A DNA stretch of 64,000 bases, taken from UBA2336 sp964419145. Its GTDB lineage: Bacteria; Bacteroidota; Bacteroidia; Cytophagales; Cyclobacteriaceae. This document shows, piece by piece, positions 31,949 to 39,705 of this stretch. The notes under the pieces are model-generated. The model was not told where the DNA came from and did not search any database. It saw only the letters and a program-made list of their open reading frames with translations. The stretch lies in the NCBI GenBank assembly GCA_964419145.1, contig CAYQOM010000010.1, forward strand, positions 49,892 to 113,891. The letters run 5' to 3'. The translations under genes were made by a program, and so were the position numbers. The stretch's first letter is position 1. Each line of letters begins with the position of its first letter.

Positions 31949-32323
31949 CTAATTCTCAGCAAACTGTTTTTCGCCCACCAGGTTTTCATCAATCACCTGC
32001 TTGAACACATGCTTGGGCAGTGCACCCGGTTGCATGGCCGGCTGGCCGTTTACCGGTATAAATAAAAAGGTCGGGATGCTGCGAATACCAAATACCGCGG
32101 ATAATTCCTGTTCAGCCTCGGTATCTACTTTATAGATCACAATTTTCCCTTCGTATTCCTTACCCAGTTCTTCCAGAATGGGCGATACCATTTTGCAAGG
32201 CCCGCACCAGTCGGCATAAAAATCGATGATGGCGGGCAAGGTGTCTTTATAATTCCATTCCTTGTCGGTTTCGTAATTGAAAACCTTGTTTTTAAATTCT
32301 TCGGTGGTCAGTTTAATAGTCAT
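31949..32323 (-). CDS. trxA: thioredoxin
   Basis: 124 residues from ATG at 32323 (MTIKLTTEEF); a frame ten codons longer exists but adds residues unlike thioredoxin. The active site FYADWCGPCKMV is intact, and the cis-Pro loop IRSIPTFLF and GALPKHVF follow. Cytosolic disulfide reductase. An N-terminal insert EFKNKVFNYETDKEWNYKDT is a usual Bacteroidota variant. Single gene. Confidence 0.93.
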   Translation of the reverse strand: MTIKLTTEEFKNKVFNYETDKEWNYKDTLPAIIDFYADWCGPCKMVSPILEELGKEYEGKIVIYKVDTEAEQELSAVFGIRSIPTFLFIPVNGQPAMQPGALPKHVFKQVIDENLVGEKQFAEN

Positions 32324-32436
32324 GATACTGGTTTTGTGGTACAAAGATCGCAACCATGGGCTGTTTATTTTGTGACTTGTGTCACGGTTTTGCCGATGTG
32401 CAATCTACAGTAAGCAACACGATTGATATAAAAAAA

Positions 32437-32476
32437 ATTCATCGCAGAAGCCCCTGTGAAAGACCCTGCGATGAAT
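32437..32476. repeat. REP-like hairpin
   Basis: ATTCATCGCAG (32437-32447) pairs exactly with CTGCGATGAAT (32466-32476). Stem and loop resemble the RAYT-linked REPs at 20558-20591 (CATCGCAG...CTGCGATG). Located after the stop of the gene at 32504 and before thioredoxin. Confidence 0.7.
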
Positions 32477-32503
32477 GTGTAAGAAATAATCTTATCAAGA
32501 ATG

Positions 32504-33442
32504 TTACTCAGCCAATTCCATATCCCAATAGGCAGTCCATAGGCAGAGCATCTTCAAGTCGTAGCGAGCTTTCATAATCGCAATAGAAGCTTCCACCTGG
32601 TTGTCATGGTTGAAGTCCTGACTGATGACCAAATCAAGTCCACTTAAATATTCAAAGAATGCTTTCCTGCGGATGAGATCGCGATCGAGTCCTCCGTTTA
32701 TAGTAGGGATCACTTCCGTGTCCAGCCAGTCGAGGTATAATTCTTCGGCTTTGGTAGCGTTGGCAGCCTCTCGCACTTTTTGTACAGCCGGCAGCAGCAG
32801 ACCAACCGGAACGGGCGGCAGTTGGGCAATGTCAAGCGCATCGTTCAATGCTTGTGTACGTTCCGTATCGGATAACTCAAGATCCAATAAAATATCAGCC
32901 AGCTTGGTGGCACTTTTTATTTCTTCATAATTCAACGAGAATTGTTCAGCAGGAGCCGCGTGGTTTGTGTTATCCAGCGCAAGGTTTTTTATGATGTACC
33001 AGCGCTCGGTTTCAGCGCTCTTCTTTTTTAACCGCTCAAGTACAGCCGCGCGGTACGCTTCAACGGAGTTTTCCTGTAACAACAACGCTTTCTTTTCCTC
33101 AAGCGATTCACCCTCAATATCTGGTATCTTTAGAAAATAGTCAGCGGCTGCTTCACCGTGTTTTTGTGTAACAGCCTTTTCAAAAGCTTCGTTACTTTTC
33201 TCAAACATTTTGGCAACAAACTCAGCCTGATCACCACTGGATTTCCGGCAGGTTAAGATGGCCTCTTTAATAGCTGTTTCGGTTAGTCCCTGGTAGGCGG
33301 CAACCAGTACCTCGTGGTTCTTGTCAATTTCAATTAACGTACGTTCCACAATAGCCTGTTCATCGAGTTTTACCTCAGGGTCATTTTCACACCCGCAAAC
33401 TACCAACACCATAGCCATAGACAGAAAGAATAGATTCTTCAT
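32504..33442 (-). CDS. hypothetical helical lipoprotein
   Basis: 312 residues with a lipoprotein signal (lipobox Cys18, VVCGCEND). The mature part is almost entirely helical and acidic; a repeating pattern of about 35 residues can be suspected but was not proven. No family recognised. LDLVISQDFNHDNQVEASIA contains an EF-hand-like DFNHDNQVE loop (D, N, D, Q at calcium-ligand positions), a possible but weak Ca2+-site hint. Transcribed alone with a REP hairpin behind it. Confidence 0.6.
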   Translation of the reverse strand: MKNLFFLSMAMVLVVCGCENDPEVKLDEQAIVERTLIEIDKNHEVLVAAYQGLTETAIKEAILTCRKSSGDQAEFVAKMFEKSNEAFEKAVTQKHGEAAADYFLKIPDIEGESLEEKKALLLQENSVEAYRAAVLERLKKKSAETERWYIIKNLALDNTNHAAPAEQFSLNYEEIKSATKLADILLDLELSDTERTQALNDALDIAQLPPVPVGLLLPAVQKVREAANATKAEELYLDWLDTEVIPTINGGLDRDLIRRKAFFEYLSGLDLVISQDFNHDNQVEASIAIMKARYDLKMLCLWTAYWDMELAE

Positions 33443-33594
33443 AATTTTTTGTGTTTGGTTGATTATGGTCGAAAAGTAGGCTGGGTTGCCCTATTCTATT
33501 TCAGGCAATTCACCTATGCCCACCCGGAATTGATAAAAGCCCGGTATGATTTGATGGCGGGAACCCTATGGCAGGGGACTTTTGCTGTTTCATG

Positions 33595-33645
33595 AAAATA
33601 AAAACAGGCAAATCAATCAGGTTAAATGCCTGACGACTTGCCTGT
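33595..33645 (-). terminator. intrinsic terminator of the head-GIN gene
   Basis: ACAGGCAA (33604-33611) pairs with TTGCCTGT (33638-33645), and inner TCAGG/CCTGA pairs too; on the minus strand the hairpin is followed by TTTTTATTTT. It lies 24 nt past the stop at 33669. Confidence 0.75.
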
Positions 33646-33668
33646 ACATGCTTGTAAAGCGTAAGACG

Positions 33669-34385
33669 CTATTCCTTTATCAGTGAGCTTCCGCCTGTTA
33701 CGGTGGGGTGAACATCAGGATTGCCAAGGTACCGCACGCTGCTGGCGCCACTTACGATTACATCCAGTCGGTTGCTTACCGATACGCGGGCTGTGCTGGC
33801 GCCTGAAACATCAAGCCAGGCATCTTCTGTTGGAAAGTTTTGGGCTTTCAACTCGCTGGCACCCGATACCGTGGCGTGCAGCAGGTTGCCGGTTCCCAAC
33901 AGGTCGAGTTTGGAGGCACCTGAAACATTTAGTTTGACATCGGAAAAACCAGGATAAACCTTGCTTACCGATGCACCTGATAAGATCAATTCAAATTCTT
34001 CTTCACGTTCAAAACCCTGCACATCCGAAACGCTGGCGCCTGAAAAGTTTGCACCGGCCAAATCGGGCATGGTAATGTGAAGGGTGGTGGTGTGCCTGCG
34101 GTTGGCGTGGCGATCATAATAGGCTACGAGTGTGGAACCGTTCCTGAAAACCACCAGGTCATCGAGGTTGCGCACGTCACCGGTAGCTTCCACTGAAAAG
34201 GTAGCGCCTTGCCGAACGATAATGGTAAAGGCGCTGCCCATTTCAAGGCGGTTAAAGTCCTCAACCGTAAAAGTGCGTTCACCATATTGTAAGGGTCCGG
34301 GGTCGTCAATGGCGCAGCCGGTAAAAAGAAGGGCGCTGAGTATTAAGGTTAGGGCAAGGATTGGGTTTTTCAGATTTGTTTTCAT
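33669..34385 (-). CDS. head-GIN domain lipoprotein (DUF2807)
   Basis: 238 residues. Signal with lipobox Cys24 (LLFTGCAIDD). The mature part follows the DUF2807 pattern: FNRLEMGSAFTIIVRQG, then a right-handed beta structure in which SGAS recurs about every 20 residues (ANFSGASV, LILSGASV, LNVSGASK, ATVSGASE, LDVSGAST, VIVSGASS). Such putative auto-transporter adhesin domains are widespread in Bacteroidota as exported proteins of unknown function. Short relative to two-domain members. Single gene. Confidence 0.88.
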   Translation of the reverse strand: MKTNLKNPILALTLILSALLFTGCAIDDPGPLQYGERTFTVEDFNRLEMGSAFTIIVRQGATFSVEATGDVRNLDDLVVFRNGSTLVAYYDRHANRRHTTTLHITMPDLAGANFSGASVSDVQGFEREEEFELILSGASVSKVYPGFSDVKLNVSGASKLDLLGTGNLLHATVSGASELKAQNFPTEDAWLDVSGASTARVSVSNRLDVIVSGASSVRYLGNPDVHPTVTGGSSLIKE

Positions 34386-34611
34386 AAAGGGTAATAGTGT
34401 TCAATTTGTGGGTATGACAACTGATTATAGGTTTACCCCCATCTGGTGTAAATTTTTTTCTAAATAAATATTGAGGGGTGGGGTTGGATAGGTACTGCTG
34501 ATATACGGGCAGTATTAGATTAGGTTTTTCCTGCATTCAAAAAAAAATATGCCTTGGTCGTAGGGGTGTCTTCGTTTTCACTTGTCTTGGTATCAAAAAA
34601 ACACAAATACC

Positions 34612-35232
34612 ATGAAAAAGACAGTAATCCTCATTATTACCTTGTTTACCGCAGTACTAACCTATGCCCAATCCGATATTCAAACCGTTTTTAACAGCAC
34701 CCGCGTTACCGGCTATGGAGCCATAACCAACAAGTTTACCTCCATACGGGGCCAATTCGCCAACATGACGGGTGGCTATGGCGGGGTGTTCATCAACCGA
34801 AAGGTGATGCTTGGCCTGGGCGGATTTGCTACTACCAATAATATTTCCGTACCGACCGAATTTAGTGGTGCACCAGGGTTGCCCTTGAGTTACGGCTATG
34901 TGCAGTCGGGTATGGTAACCGAGTGGGTGGTGGGTTCCAACAAGCCTGTTCACCTGGTGTTGTCGATGTTTGCCGGAGCCGGCTTTTCGTATCAGTATGA
35001 GCATTGGGCACACACGGATTACAACTGGGAAGGATCGCACCGCATTTACGATCAGCAGTGGTCGTTTGTGATGGAGCCGGGTGCACAGCTGGAAATTAAC
35101 TTATTCCGTTGGATGCGCATGAGCCCCGGCATCAGCTACCGCAGCGCCCACAACAGTGATGGGCGTGGGTTAAGCGACAACGACCTGAGCGACTGGAGTT
35201 ATAATTTTACCCTGAAGTTCGGGAAGTTTTAA
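34612..35232 (+). CDS. outer-membrane-type beta-rich protein
   Basis: 206 residues from ATG 34612 (MKKTVILIITLF...TYAQ), which gives a clean signal peptide cleaved after AQ; an upstream ATG at 34582 would spoil it. The mature part alternates hydrophobic residues and Gly/aromatic turns (GYGGVFINRKVMLGLGGF, LVLSMFAGAGFSYQYEHW) and ends in YNFTLKFGKF with a C-terminal Phe, the shape of an 8-stranded outer-membrane barrel. No family recognised. Alone on its strand, divergent from the head-GIN gene. Confidence 0.65.
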   Translation: MKKTVILIITLFTAVLTYAQSDIQTVFNSTRVTGYGAITNKFTSIRGQFANMTGGYGGVFINRKVMLGLGGFATTNNISVPTEFSGAPGLPLSYGYVQSGMVTEWVVGSNKPVHLVLSMFAGAGFSYQYEHWAHTDYNWEGSHRIYDQQWSFVMEPGAQLEINLFRWMRMSPGISYRSAHNSDGRGLSDNDLSDWSYNFTLKFGKF

Positions 35233-35253
35233 TTTGAAGAGCTTCAGTAAGTT

Positions 35254-35326
35254 TACCACAGGCGCAAAGGCGCAAAGTAGTCCACGATTCCTTTGCGTCT
35301 CTGCGTCTTAGCGGTTTTTTGCGTCT
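35254..35326. repeat. TTTGCG/CGCAAA interspersed inverted repeat
   Basis: ACCACAGGCGCAAAGGCGCAAAG on one arm (with 20-nt parts read as GGCGCAAAGGCGCAAAG) and CTTTGCGTCTCTGCG on the other. Same family style as 4020-4116 and 44947-45098. It sits between two convergent genes, where it may act as a terminator. Confidence 0.7.
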
Positions 35327-35348
35327 GCAAATTCAGATAAAGCTGAAA

Positions 35349-37148
35349 TTATTTACCCCCTTCTTCACTCCCCAACTGAAATCCCAATTTTGGTTTGCTG
35401 CTGCGCAGTTCTTTAATTTCAAATTCCTGCACATCGGCAAAGATTACCGTTTCCATTAACTCTGGTGTGCGGTCTTCTTTTTTCATAGCAGCCAGGCGCA
35501 AGTGTTGATTTTTGACTGCTTCGCCCACGGTTTGTCGAACGGCACGCGCATTGCCAAAGTGCTGGTCGCGGTGACTGAACAAAAACTCAAAATAATTTTT
35601 CAGGTGTTCGGCTGCGGCTGCATCGGGCTGTACATCTTCTTTCTTGAACATCGACATGCCAATGGCAAACATTTCTTCAGGAGAATAATCAGGAAACTCA
35701 AAATATTTATCGAACCGTGAGCGCAACCCCGGGTTCGATTGAATAAACTCATGCATGTTTCCGGTGTAGCCAGCTACAATTACGCCAAACTTGCCACGGA
35801 AATCTTCCATGCGTTTCAAAATCACCTGTACAGCTTCCGCACCAAAATCGTAGGTACTGCCTTTTCCTTGCGCCAATGCGTATGCTTCATCAATAAATAA
35901 AATGCCACCCATCGCTTCCGTTACTTTCTCCGCAGTTTTAATGGCTGTTTGTCCCACATACCCGGCAACTAATCCTTCACGATCCACTTCCACCAGGTGT
36001 CCTTTTTCCAAAATGCCAAGTCCTTTATAAATTTTTGAAAGCAGCCGGGCTACAGTTGTTTTACCCGTTCCGGGGTTTCCGGTAAACACGGTATGCAACG
36101 AGAATTTGCTCAACACATCTTTGCCGGTTTCCTGGTAAAACTTTACCAACTGCACCATCTCATTTACTTCATGTTTGATGTTGGTGAGTCCGGTAAGGGC
36201 GTTGAGTTCATCAAGACTTTCATACAACAGGTTTTCGCGCTCTTGTTCTACGGCAGATGAGCCTGCCTGTTTCACACTTTTTACAATGTGTTCGGCACCG
36301 GTAATGATGGACACATCACCTTCTTCTGCGATTTCGCCCACATCAAATGGAACCGTTGCTAACAAGGTGTCAAGGTAAACTACTTCCAACGTGTACTTGT
36401 CGTTGCCCCAGCGGCCTGGTGTTTCGCCACCCCAACCGGGAAAAATGATTTCGGTTTTTCCCATGGTGCTGGAAGAAACATAAGTAAAATATTCATGTGT
36501 GCCTTTGAGTTGACCTGCATCATTATAGAAGTTGAAAAAGATTTCAGCATAGTAACCTTTGGGCAAGTTGTTTCTGAATTTGAATTCGCACCAGATAAAC
36601 CGGGTTTCAGCCTGCCGGAATTTGGTCAGGTATTTTTTTTCAGGAAGGGTGGAGGCTTGACCATCGCCTTCAAACAGTTTAATCGACTCAATGGTAAAGT
36701 GTGGATTTTGCTCCGTCATAACCTTGCCGGTATCCACAATGTAAAATTTGCGTTCACCAACTTTTACATCATCAATGTACCCTTCCCAAACATAATCACC
36801 TTCCAGCCAGTAGGCGCCTACCTGAGCATTTCCCCACGACTGCCTTATGTAAACAATATTTTCATCCTTTTCAATGGTGCGTTTTACTTCCAGGTTGCAC
36901 AATTCATTTTTCTGGCTGCCATTCAGGTGAAAGCATTTCAGTCGAATAGAGGTCTCCCAATTCGATTCATCAAACAGTTTGTTGAAAAAGGAAAACTCAA
37001 CGCGCATATAGGTGGTTTCAAACCGGTCGAACACCCTGCGGTATTTTTTGGTGGCGTTGGCCATCCACTCATCGGAAGCATAAACTTTGATGTCGCGATG
37101 TTTGTAGGGTATTTGTTGGGGTTTATCCAGTTTGGTTTCGTCAGCCAT
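35349..37148 (-). CDS. CbbX/SpoVK-group AAA+ ATPase with duplicated N-terminal beta domain
   Basis: 599 residues. The C-terminal half is an AAA+ module of the CbxX/CfqX group: Walker A GNPGTGKTT (357-365), pore-type GYVGQT (about 396-401), Walker B GGILFIDEAYAL (about 414-425), sensor-1 GVIVAGYTGNM and arginine-finger region NPGLRSRFDKYF. Residues about 20-141 and 151-272 look like two copies of one beta-rich domain (YRRVFDRFETTYMRVEFSFF against YLTKFRQAETRFIWCEFKFR). Cytosolic. Related ATPases remodel Rubisco or serve in type VII secretion, but neither is near. Likely a remodelling ATPase with a substrate-binding N-terminal pair (inference). Confidence 0.8.
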   Translation of the reverse strand: MADETKLDKPQQIPYKHRDIKVYASDEWMANATKKYRRVFDRFETTYMRVEFSFFNKLFDESNWETSIRLKCFHLNGSQKNELCNLEVKRTIEKDENIVYIRQSWGNAQVGAYWLEGDYVWEGYIDDVKVGERKFYIVDTGKVMTEQNPHFTIESIKLFEGDGQASTLPEKKYLTKFRQAETRFIWCEFKFRNNLPKGYYAEIFFNFYNDAGQLKGTHEYFTYVSSSTMGKTEIIFPGWGGETPGRWGNDKYTLEVVYLDTLLATVPFDVGEIAEEGDVSIITGAEHIVKSVKQAGSSAVEQERENLLYESLDELNALTGLTNIKHEVNEMVQLVKFYQETGKDVLSKFSLHTVFTGNPGTGKTTVARLLSKIYKGLGILEKGHLVEVDREGLVAGYVGQTAIKTAEKVTEAMGGILFIDEAYALAQGKGSTYDFGAEAVQVILKRMEDFRGKFGVIVAGYTGNMHEFIQSNPGLRSRFDKYFEFPDYSPEEMFAIGMSMFKKEDVQPDAAAAEHLKNYFEFLFSHRDQHFGNARAVRQTVGEAVKNQHLRLAAMKKEDRTPELMETVIFADVQEFEIKELRSSKPKLGFQLGSEEGGK

Positions 37149-37214
37149 AGGGGTATCGTTTGAATAGGGAAGTTAAGAAAAATTTGAATGTGCGGTTTGC
37201 TGGTACAGAACCCT

Positions 37215-37610
37215 TTATTTTTTCAACAGTTGCTTCAAGGCCGATTCGAGTGCAGCCTGTTCAGGTACTCCGGGTTTCAGGATAATCGTAACCGTATCAG
37301 ATGCGGTAGTTCGGGTAACTGCTCCGCTCATTTTAATCCGGTCGGTAATATGATTACCGGTAGCAGATATTGCCTTTTCTAAAAGTTGCTGCACGCTTTT
37401 AAATTGTGCCTCGGTCAGGTTTACGTTTGCCGGATCGCCACCACTGTACATACCGGTTGAACTTTCTTCCGGTTTAATTGGAAGGTATTGAAGGGATGAA
37501 GCCGTGATCACATAACGATTGGCGCTTCCATCGGCATAGGTGTATTGGGGTTGTGCTTGCATACAGGCAGTGAGAAGGGTTAGGAAACAAAGAAGGTAAA
37601 GGATTCGCAT
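37215..37610 (-). CDS. small exported protein or lipoprotein, unknown function
   Basis: 131 residues from ATG 37610 (MRILYLLCFLTLLTAC), giving a signal with a lipobox-like Cys16; the longer frame to 37715 would run into a repeat element and is rejected. The mature part has NRYVITASSLQYLPIKPEES and a C-terminal helix (EQAALESALKQLLKK). No family recognised. Downstream of the AAA gene's start by 66 bp on the same strand but upstream in transcription, so it may be co-transcribed with it. Confidence 0.65.
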   Translation of the reverse strand: MRILYLLCFLTLLTACMQAQPQYTYADGSANRYVITASSLQYLPIKPEESSTGMYSGGDPANVNLTEAQFKSVQQLLEKAISATGNHITDRIKMSGAVTRTTASDTVTIILKPGVPEQAALESALKQLLKK

Positions 37611-37630
37611 AGAGAAAGGTAAATAATTTT

Positions 37631-37816
37631 GTGTCAGTATCCACTTGTAATCATAAAATTCCATCGTCATTGCGAGCCTGCCTGCGGTAGGCGGGCGGTA
37701 GCGAAGCAATCCCAATTTCAGTATTGAAATGAGATTGCTTCGGTCTCCCGATAGTTATCGGGATCCCTCGCAATGACGCTCAATTTTTTACTTTAGGATT
37801 TTAAACGGATACTCAT
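37631..37816. repeat. MITE-like element, copy 1 (about 185 bp)
   Basis: Outer degenerate arms (CAGTATCC... / CGGATACTCAT) enclose perfect inner arms CGTCATTGCGAG and CTCGCAATGACG (37665-37778), then GAAGCAATC / GATTGCTTC. Two palindromic pieces are nested: GCCTGCCTGCGGTAGGCGGGC and TCCCGATAGTTATCGGGA (37746-37763). Nearly identical to 41639-41820 in the opposite orientation; differences are confined to the central loop and ends. Confidence 0.85.
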
Positions 37817-37887
37817 ATTATTTTATGTTACCAAACAGGCTTTTACCTCAGCAAACAACTGTGTAAGTTTAGTCTAAATGTTAATCA

Positions 37888-38211
37888 ATGGTTCCAGACA
37901 TATCACCAAATAATCCCATTCAGGAAGCAGTTTCTCTACTTGAAACCATGAGGAGCTACATCCAGGACGATTCAGCTTTAACTTGGACAAGCTATCAGTC
38001 GGTGAAGGAAATTCATCAGGAACTTGATGCATGCATTGCCGGTATCCTTAAGCTTGATAAAGCAGCCATAGATCAAGCCGCAATGTTTTTTATTCCGACT
38101 GGTGATTTCCAAAATCTTGCACTCGATAGCGGGTGGGGAGATGTTTTTTTAATTTTTGCAGCGCGATATGATAAACTGTACGTGCAACTGAAAGCCCTTG
38201 CAGCAAGTTGA
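37888..38211 (+). CDS. small acidic protein, unknown function
   Basis: 107 residues, no signal peptide, helical, acidic (MVPDISPNNPIQEAVSLLET and LDKAAIDQAAMFFIPTGDFQ). The sequence looks like a compact helical domain, for instance an immunity-type or adaptor protein, but nothing is recognised. Convergent with the AraC gene, 4 bp between the stop codons. Confidence 0.6.
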   Translation: MVPDISPNNPIQEAVSLLETMRSYIQDDSALTWTSYQSVKEIHQELDACIAGILKLDKAAIDQAAMFFIPTGDFQNLALDSGWGDVFLIFAARYDKLYVQLKALAAS

Positions 38212-38215
38212 CACG

Positions 38216-38785
38216 CTAGGTAATTTCATCCAATGCTTTTCTTGAGTCACTTGCCCTTGATTTTTTCAAATCTGTTGGTGTAAGTCCGGTAACCTTTTTG
38301 AATTGAGCCGACAAATGGGCCACGCTGCTGTAACCCAGCCGGTCGGCAATCTGGCTTAAGTTAAGTTCATCATAAAACAATAATTCTTTTGCCCGTTCAA
38401 TTTTCTGCCGGATGATGTATTGTTCAATGGTAATGCCTTCTACGGATGAAAACAGGTTGCTGAGGTAGTTGTATTCGTAATGCAGTTCTTCCGCGAGTAT
38501 GTCTGACCAGTTGTGTTTGCGATCTACGCGATCCGTGTGATGAATCAGCGTAATGATTTTGTTTTTAATGCCTTCGATGATCCTGGCTTTCCGGTCGTCA
38601 ATGCGTTCGAATCCCATAACCAACAATTCCTGATCAAGCGCATGCAAATCGTTCTCTCTCGGATTTGTTTTGAGCACCACCTCACCCAATGAAATTTTTT
38701 CAGCTTCGAGATTCAACTTGTTCAGCGCCTGTTCCACGGCCATTACGCAGCGGTTGCAAACCATGTTTTTGATGTAGAGGTTCAT
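38216..38785 (-). CDS. AraC family regulator with N-terminal HMA-like metal-binding domain
   Basis: 189 residues. The first ~65 form a shortened HMA-like domain with NMVCNRC (Cys10, Cys13) and the later G-F..I pattern. The AraC double helix-turn-helix follows at about 95-180: YNYLSNLFSSVEGITIEQYI and LSQIADRLGYSSVAHLSAQF, ending KKVTGLTPTDLKKSR. A single protein thus joins a copper-chaperone-type sensor to a DNA-binding domain. Such regulators are known in Bacteroidota beside copper genes; copper control of cus or copA here is inference. First gene transcribed after DUF4260 on the minus strand (6-bp gap). Confidence 0.85.
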   Translation of the reverse strand: MNLYIKNMVCNRCVMAVEQALNKLNLEAEKISLGEVVLKTNPRENDLHALDQELLVMGFERIDDRKARIIEGIKNKIITLIHHTDRVDRKHNWSDILAEELHYEYNYLSNLFSSVEGITIEQYIIRQKIERAKELLFYDELNLSQIADRLGYSSVAHLSAQFKKVTGLTPTDLKKSRASDSRKALDEIT

Positions 38786-38791
38786 ATCGTT

Positions 38792-39151
38792 TTATTTTAC
38801 AGGCTGACCGATCCAACCTAAGTGTGTGTTCTTGAAATTGTCGGAATATTTCAATCCGTAGCCCATGATGCGGTCGAATGAACTGTGTCCAAATAACACT
38901 ACACCTGCCAAGGTAAGTTCATGGATTACCATGAAATAGCCAGCCAGGTAGCAGGCAATGGCCACACCCTTATGGTGGAACACATTGTAGGCAATGGCAC
39001 CTACGCGTGTGTTGACCAAGTAGCCCAACATGCTGATGTCGGGGGCGAGGAAGAGCGCCCAGAACAACCAGCCTTCAAACGGTAAATACGAATTCAGGTA
39101 AATGGCCAGCCCGAACATGGCCAGCTCTTCCAGGCGTAACAGGTTTTTCAT
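38792..39151 (-). CDS. DUF4260 family membrane protein
   Basis: 119 residues with three to four membrane helices. LEELAMFGLAIYLNSYLPF opens the family; LAPDISMLGYLVNTRVGAIA and YNVFHHKG follow, and the end FGHSSFDRIMGYGLKYSD carries conserved His and Asp. All are hallmarks of DUF4260, whose function is unknown. Between a STAS-like gene (1 bp) and the AraC-HMA gene (6 bp), so these three are one operon. Confidence 0.88.
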   Translation of the reverse strand: MKNLLRLEELAMFGLAIYLNSYLPFEGWLFWALFLAPDISMLGYLVNTRVGAIAYNVFHHKGVAIACYLAGYFMVIHELTLAGVVLFGHSSFDRIMGYGLKYSDNFKNTHLGWIGQPVK

Positions 39152-39152
39152 G

Positions 39153-39557
39153 TCAGTATTTGTTTCTTTTGTAATAGTCGGGTAAGTCGTTATCGGTTGT
39201 GGACGAATTCAAAAGATAGTCAAGGGCTTCTTCACGTGTGGGAAACGCCTTGAAATTCTTTTGGAAAAAGATACTGTATCCCATCAGGATAATGCGTTGC
39301 GTGGTGTTCAACCCTACAAAGGCCATCTTGTCAATTAAATGAATGACGGGTTTCGTTACGGATTTAGCGTGTTGCATAAACCTGGGTGTAATGTAGTTTT
39401 TGCTGTGAAGGGCAAGCACCAATACGGGTTCGTTATTAACGAGACCTTTTTCAGCGGCTTCTGAGATCAGGGCAATCATTCCGTCCTCGTTGGCACCAGA
39501 ATAATCAATTTCTAAAATGGTTTTTCCGCTTTCCTGAAGTGTACGTACTCCGCCCAT
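39153..39557 (-). CDS. SpoIIAA/STAS-like small protein
   Basis: 134 residues, soluble. Alternating beta and alpha elements (KTILEIDYSGAN, EPVLVLALHSKNYI, KPVIHLIDKMAFVGL, then FPTREEALDYLL) with the ending FxTREEALDYL typical of STAS/SpoIIAA-like proteins in Bacteroidota. First gene of the operon with DUF4260 and the AraC-HMA regulator. Function unknown. Confidence 0.65.
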   Translation of the reverse strand: MGGVRTLQESGKTILEIDYSGANEDGMIALISEAAEKGLVNNEPVLVLALHSKNYITPRFMQHAKSVTKPVIHLIDKMAFVGLNTTQRIILMGYSIFFQKNFKAFPTREEALDYLLNSSTTDNDLPDYYKRNKY

Positions 39558-39665
39558 AGTGTTAACTGGTTACTCCTTGGCAAGATTACTTAATTTATTT
39601 CTTTCAAATGAAATTCCGCTCCTCCGGAGCTTGCATTTGCAACTGTGGTAACCTTTTCTGTGACT

Positions 39666-39685
39666 CCCCTCCTGAAAAGGAGGGG
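39666..39685 (-). other. 8-bp GC-rich hairpin after asnB
   Basis: CCCCTCCT and AGGAGGGG with a 4-nt GAAA loop, followed on the plus strand by GGCCGGGGGTGG. This type of hairpin occurs widely in Bacteroidota spacers. It lies 21 nt past the asnB stop on the minus strand and may end its transcript, though no T-run follows. Confidence 0.5.
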
Positions 39686-39705
39686 CCGGGGGTGGTCCTT
39701 TACCA

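Noticed and set aside
37611..37715. 35-residue extension of the small lipoprotein at 37215
   Set aside because: Runs into the MITE-like repeat; the internal ATG gives a proper lipoprotein signal.
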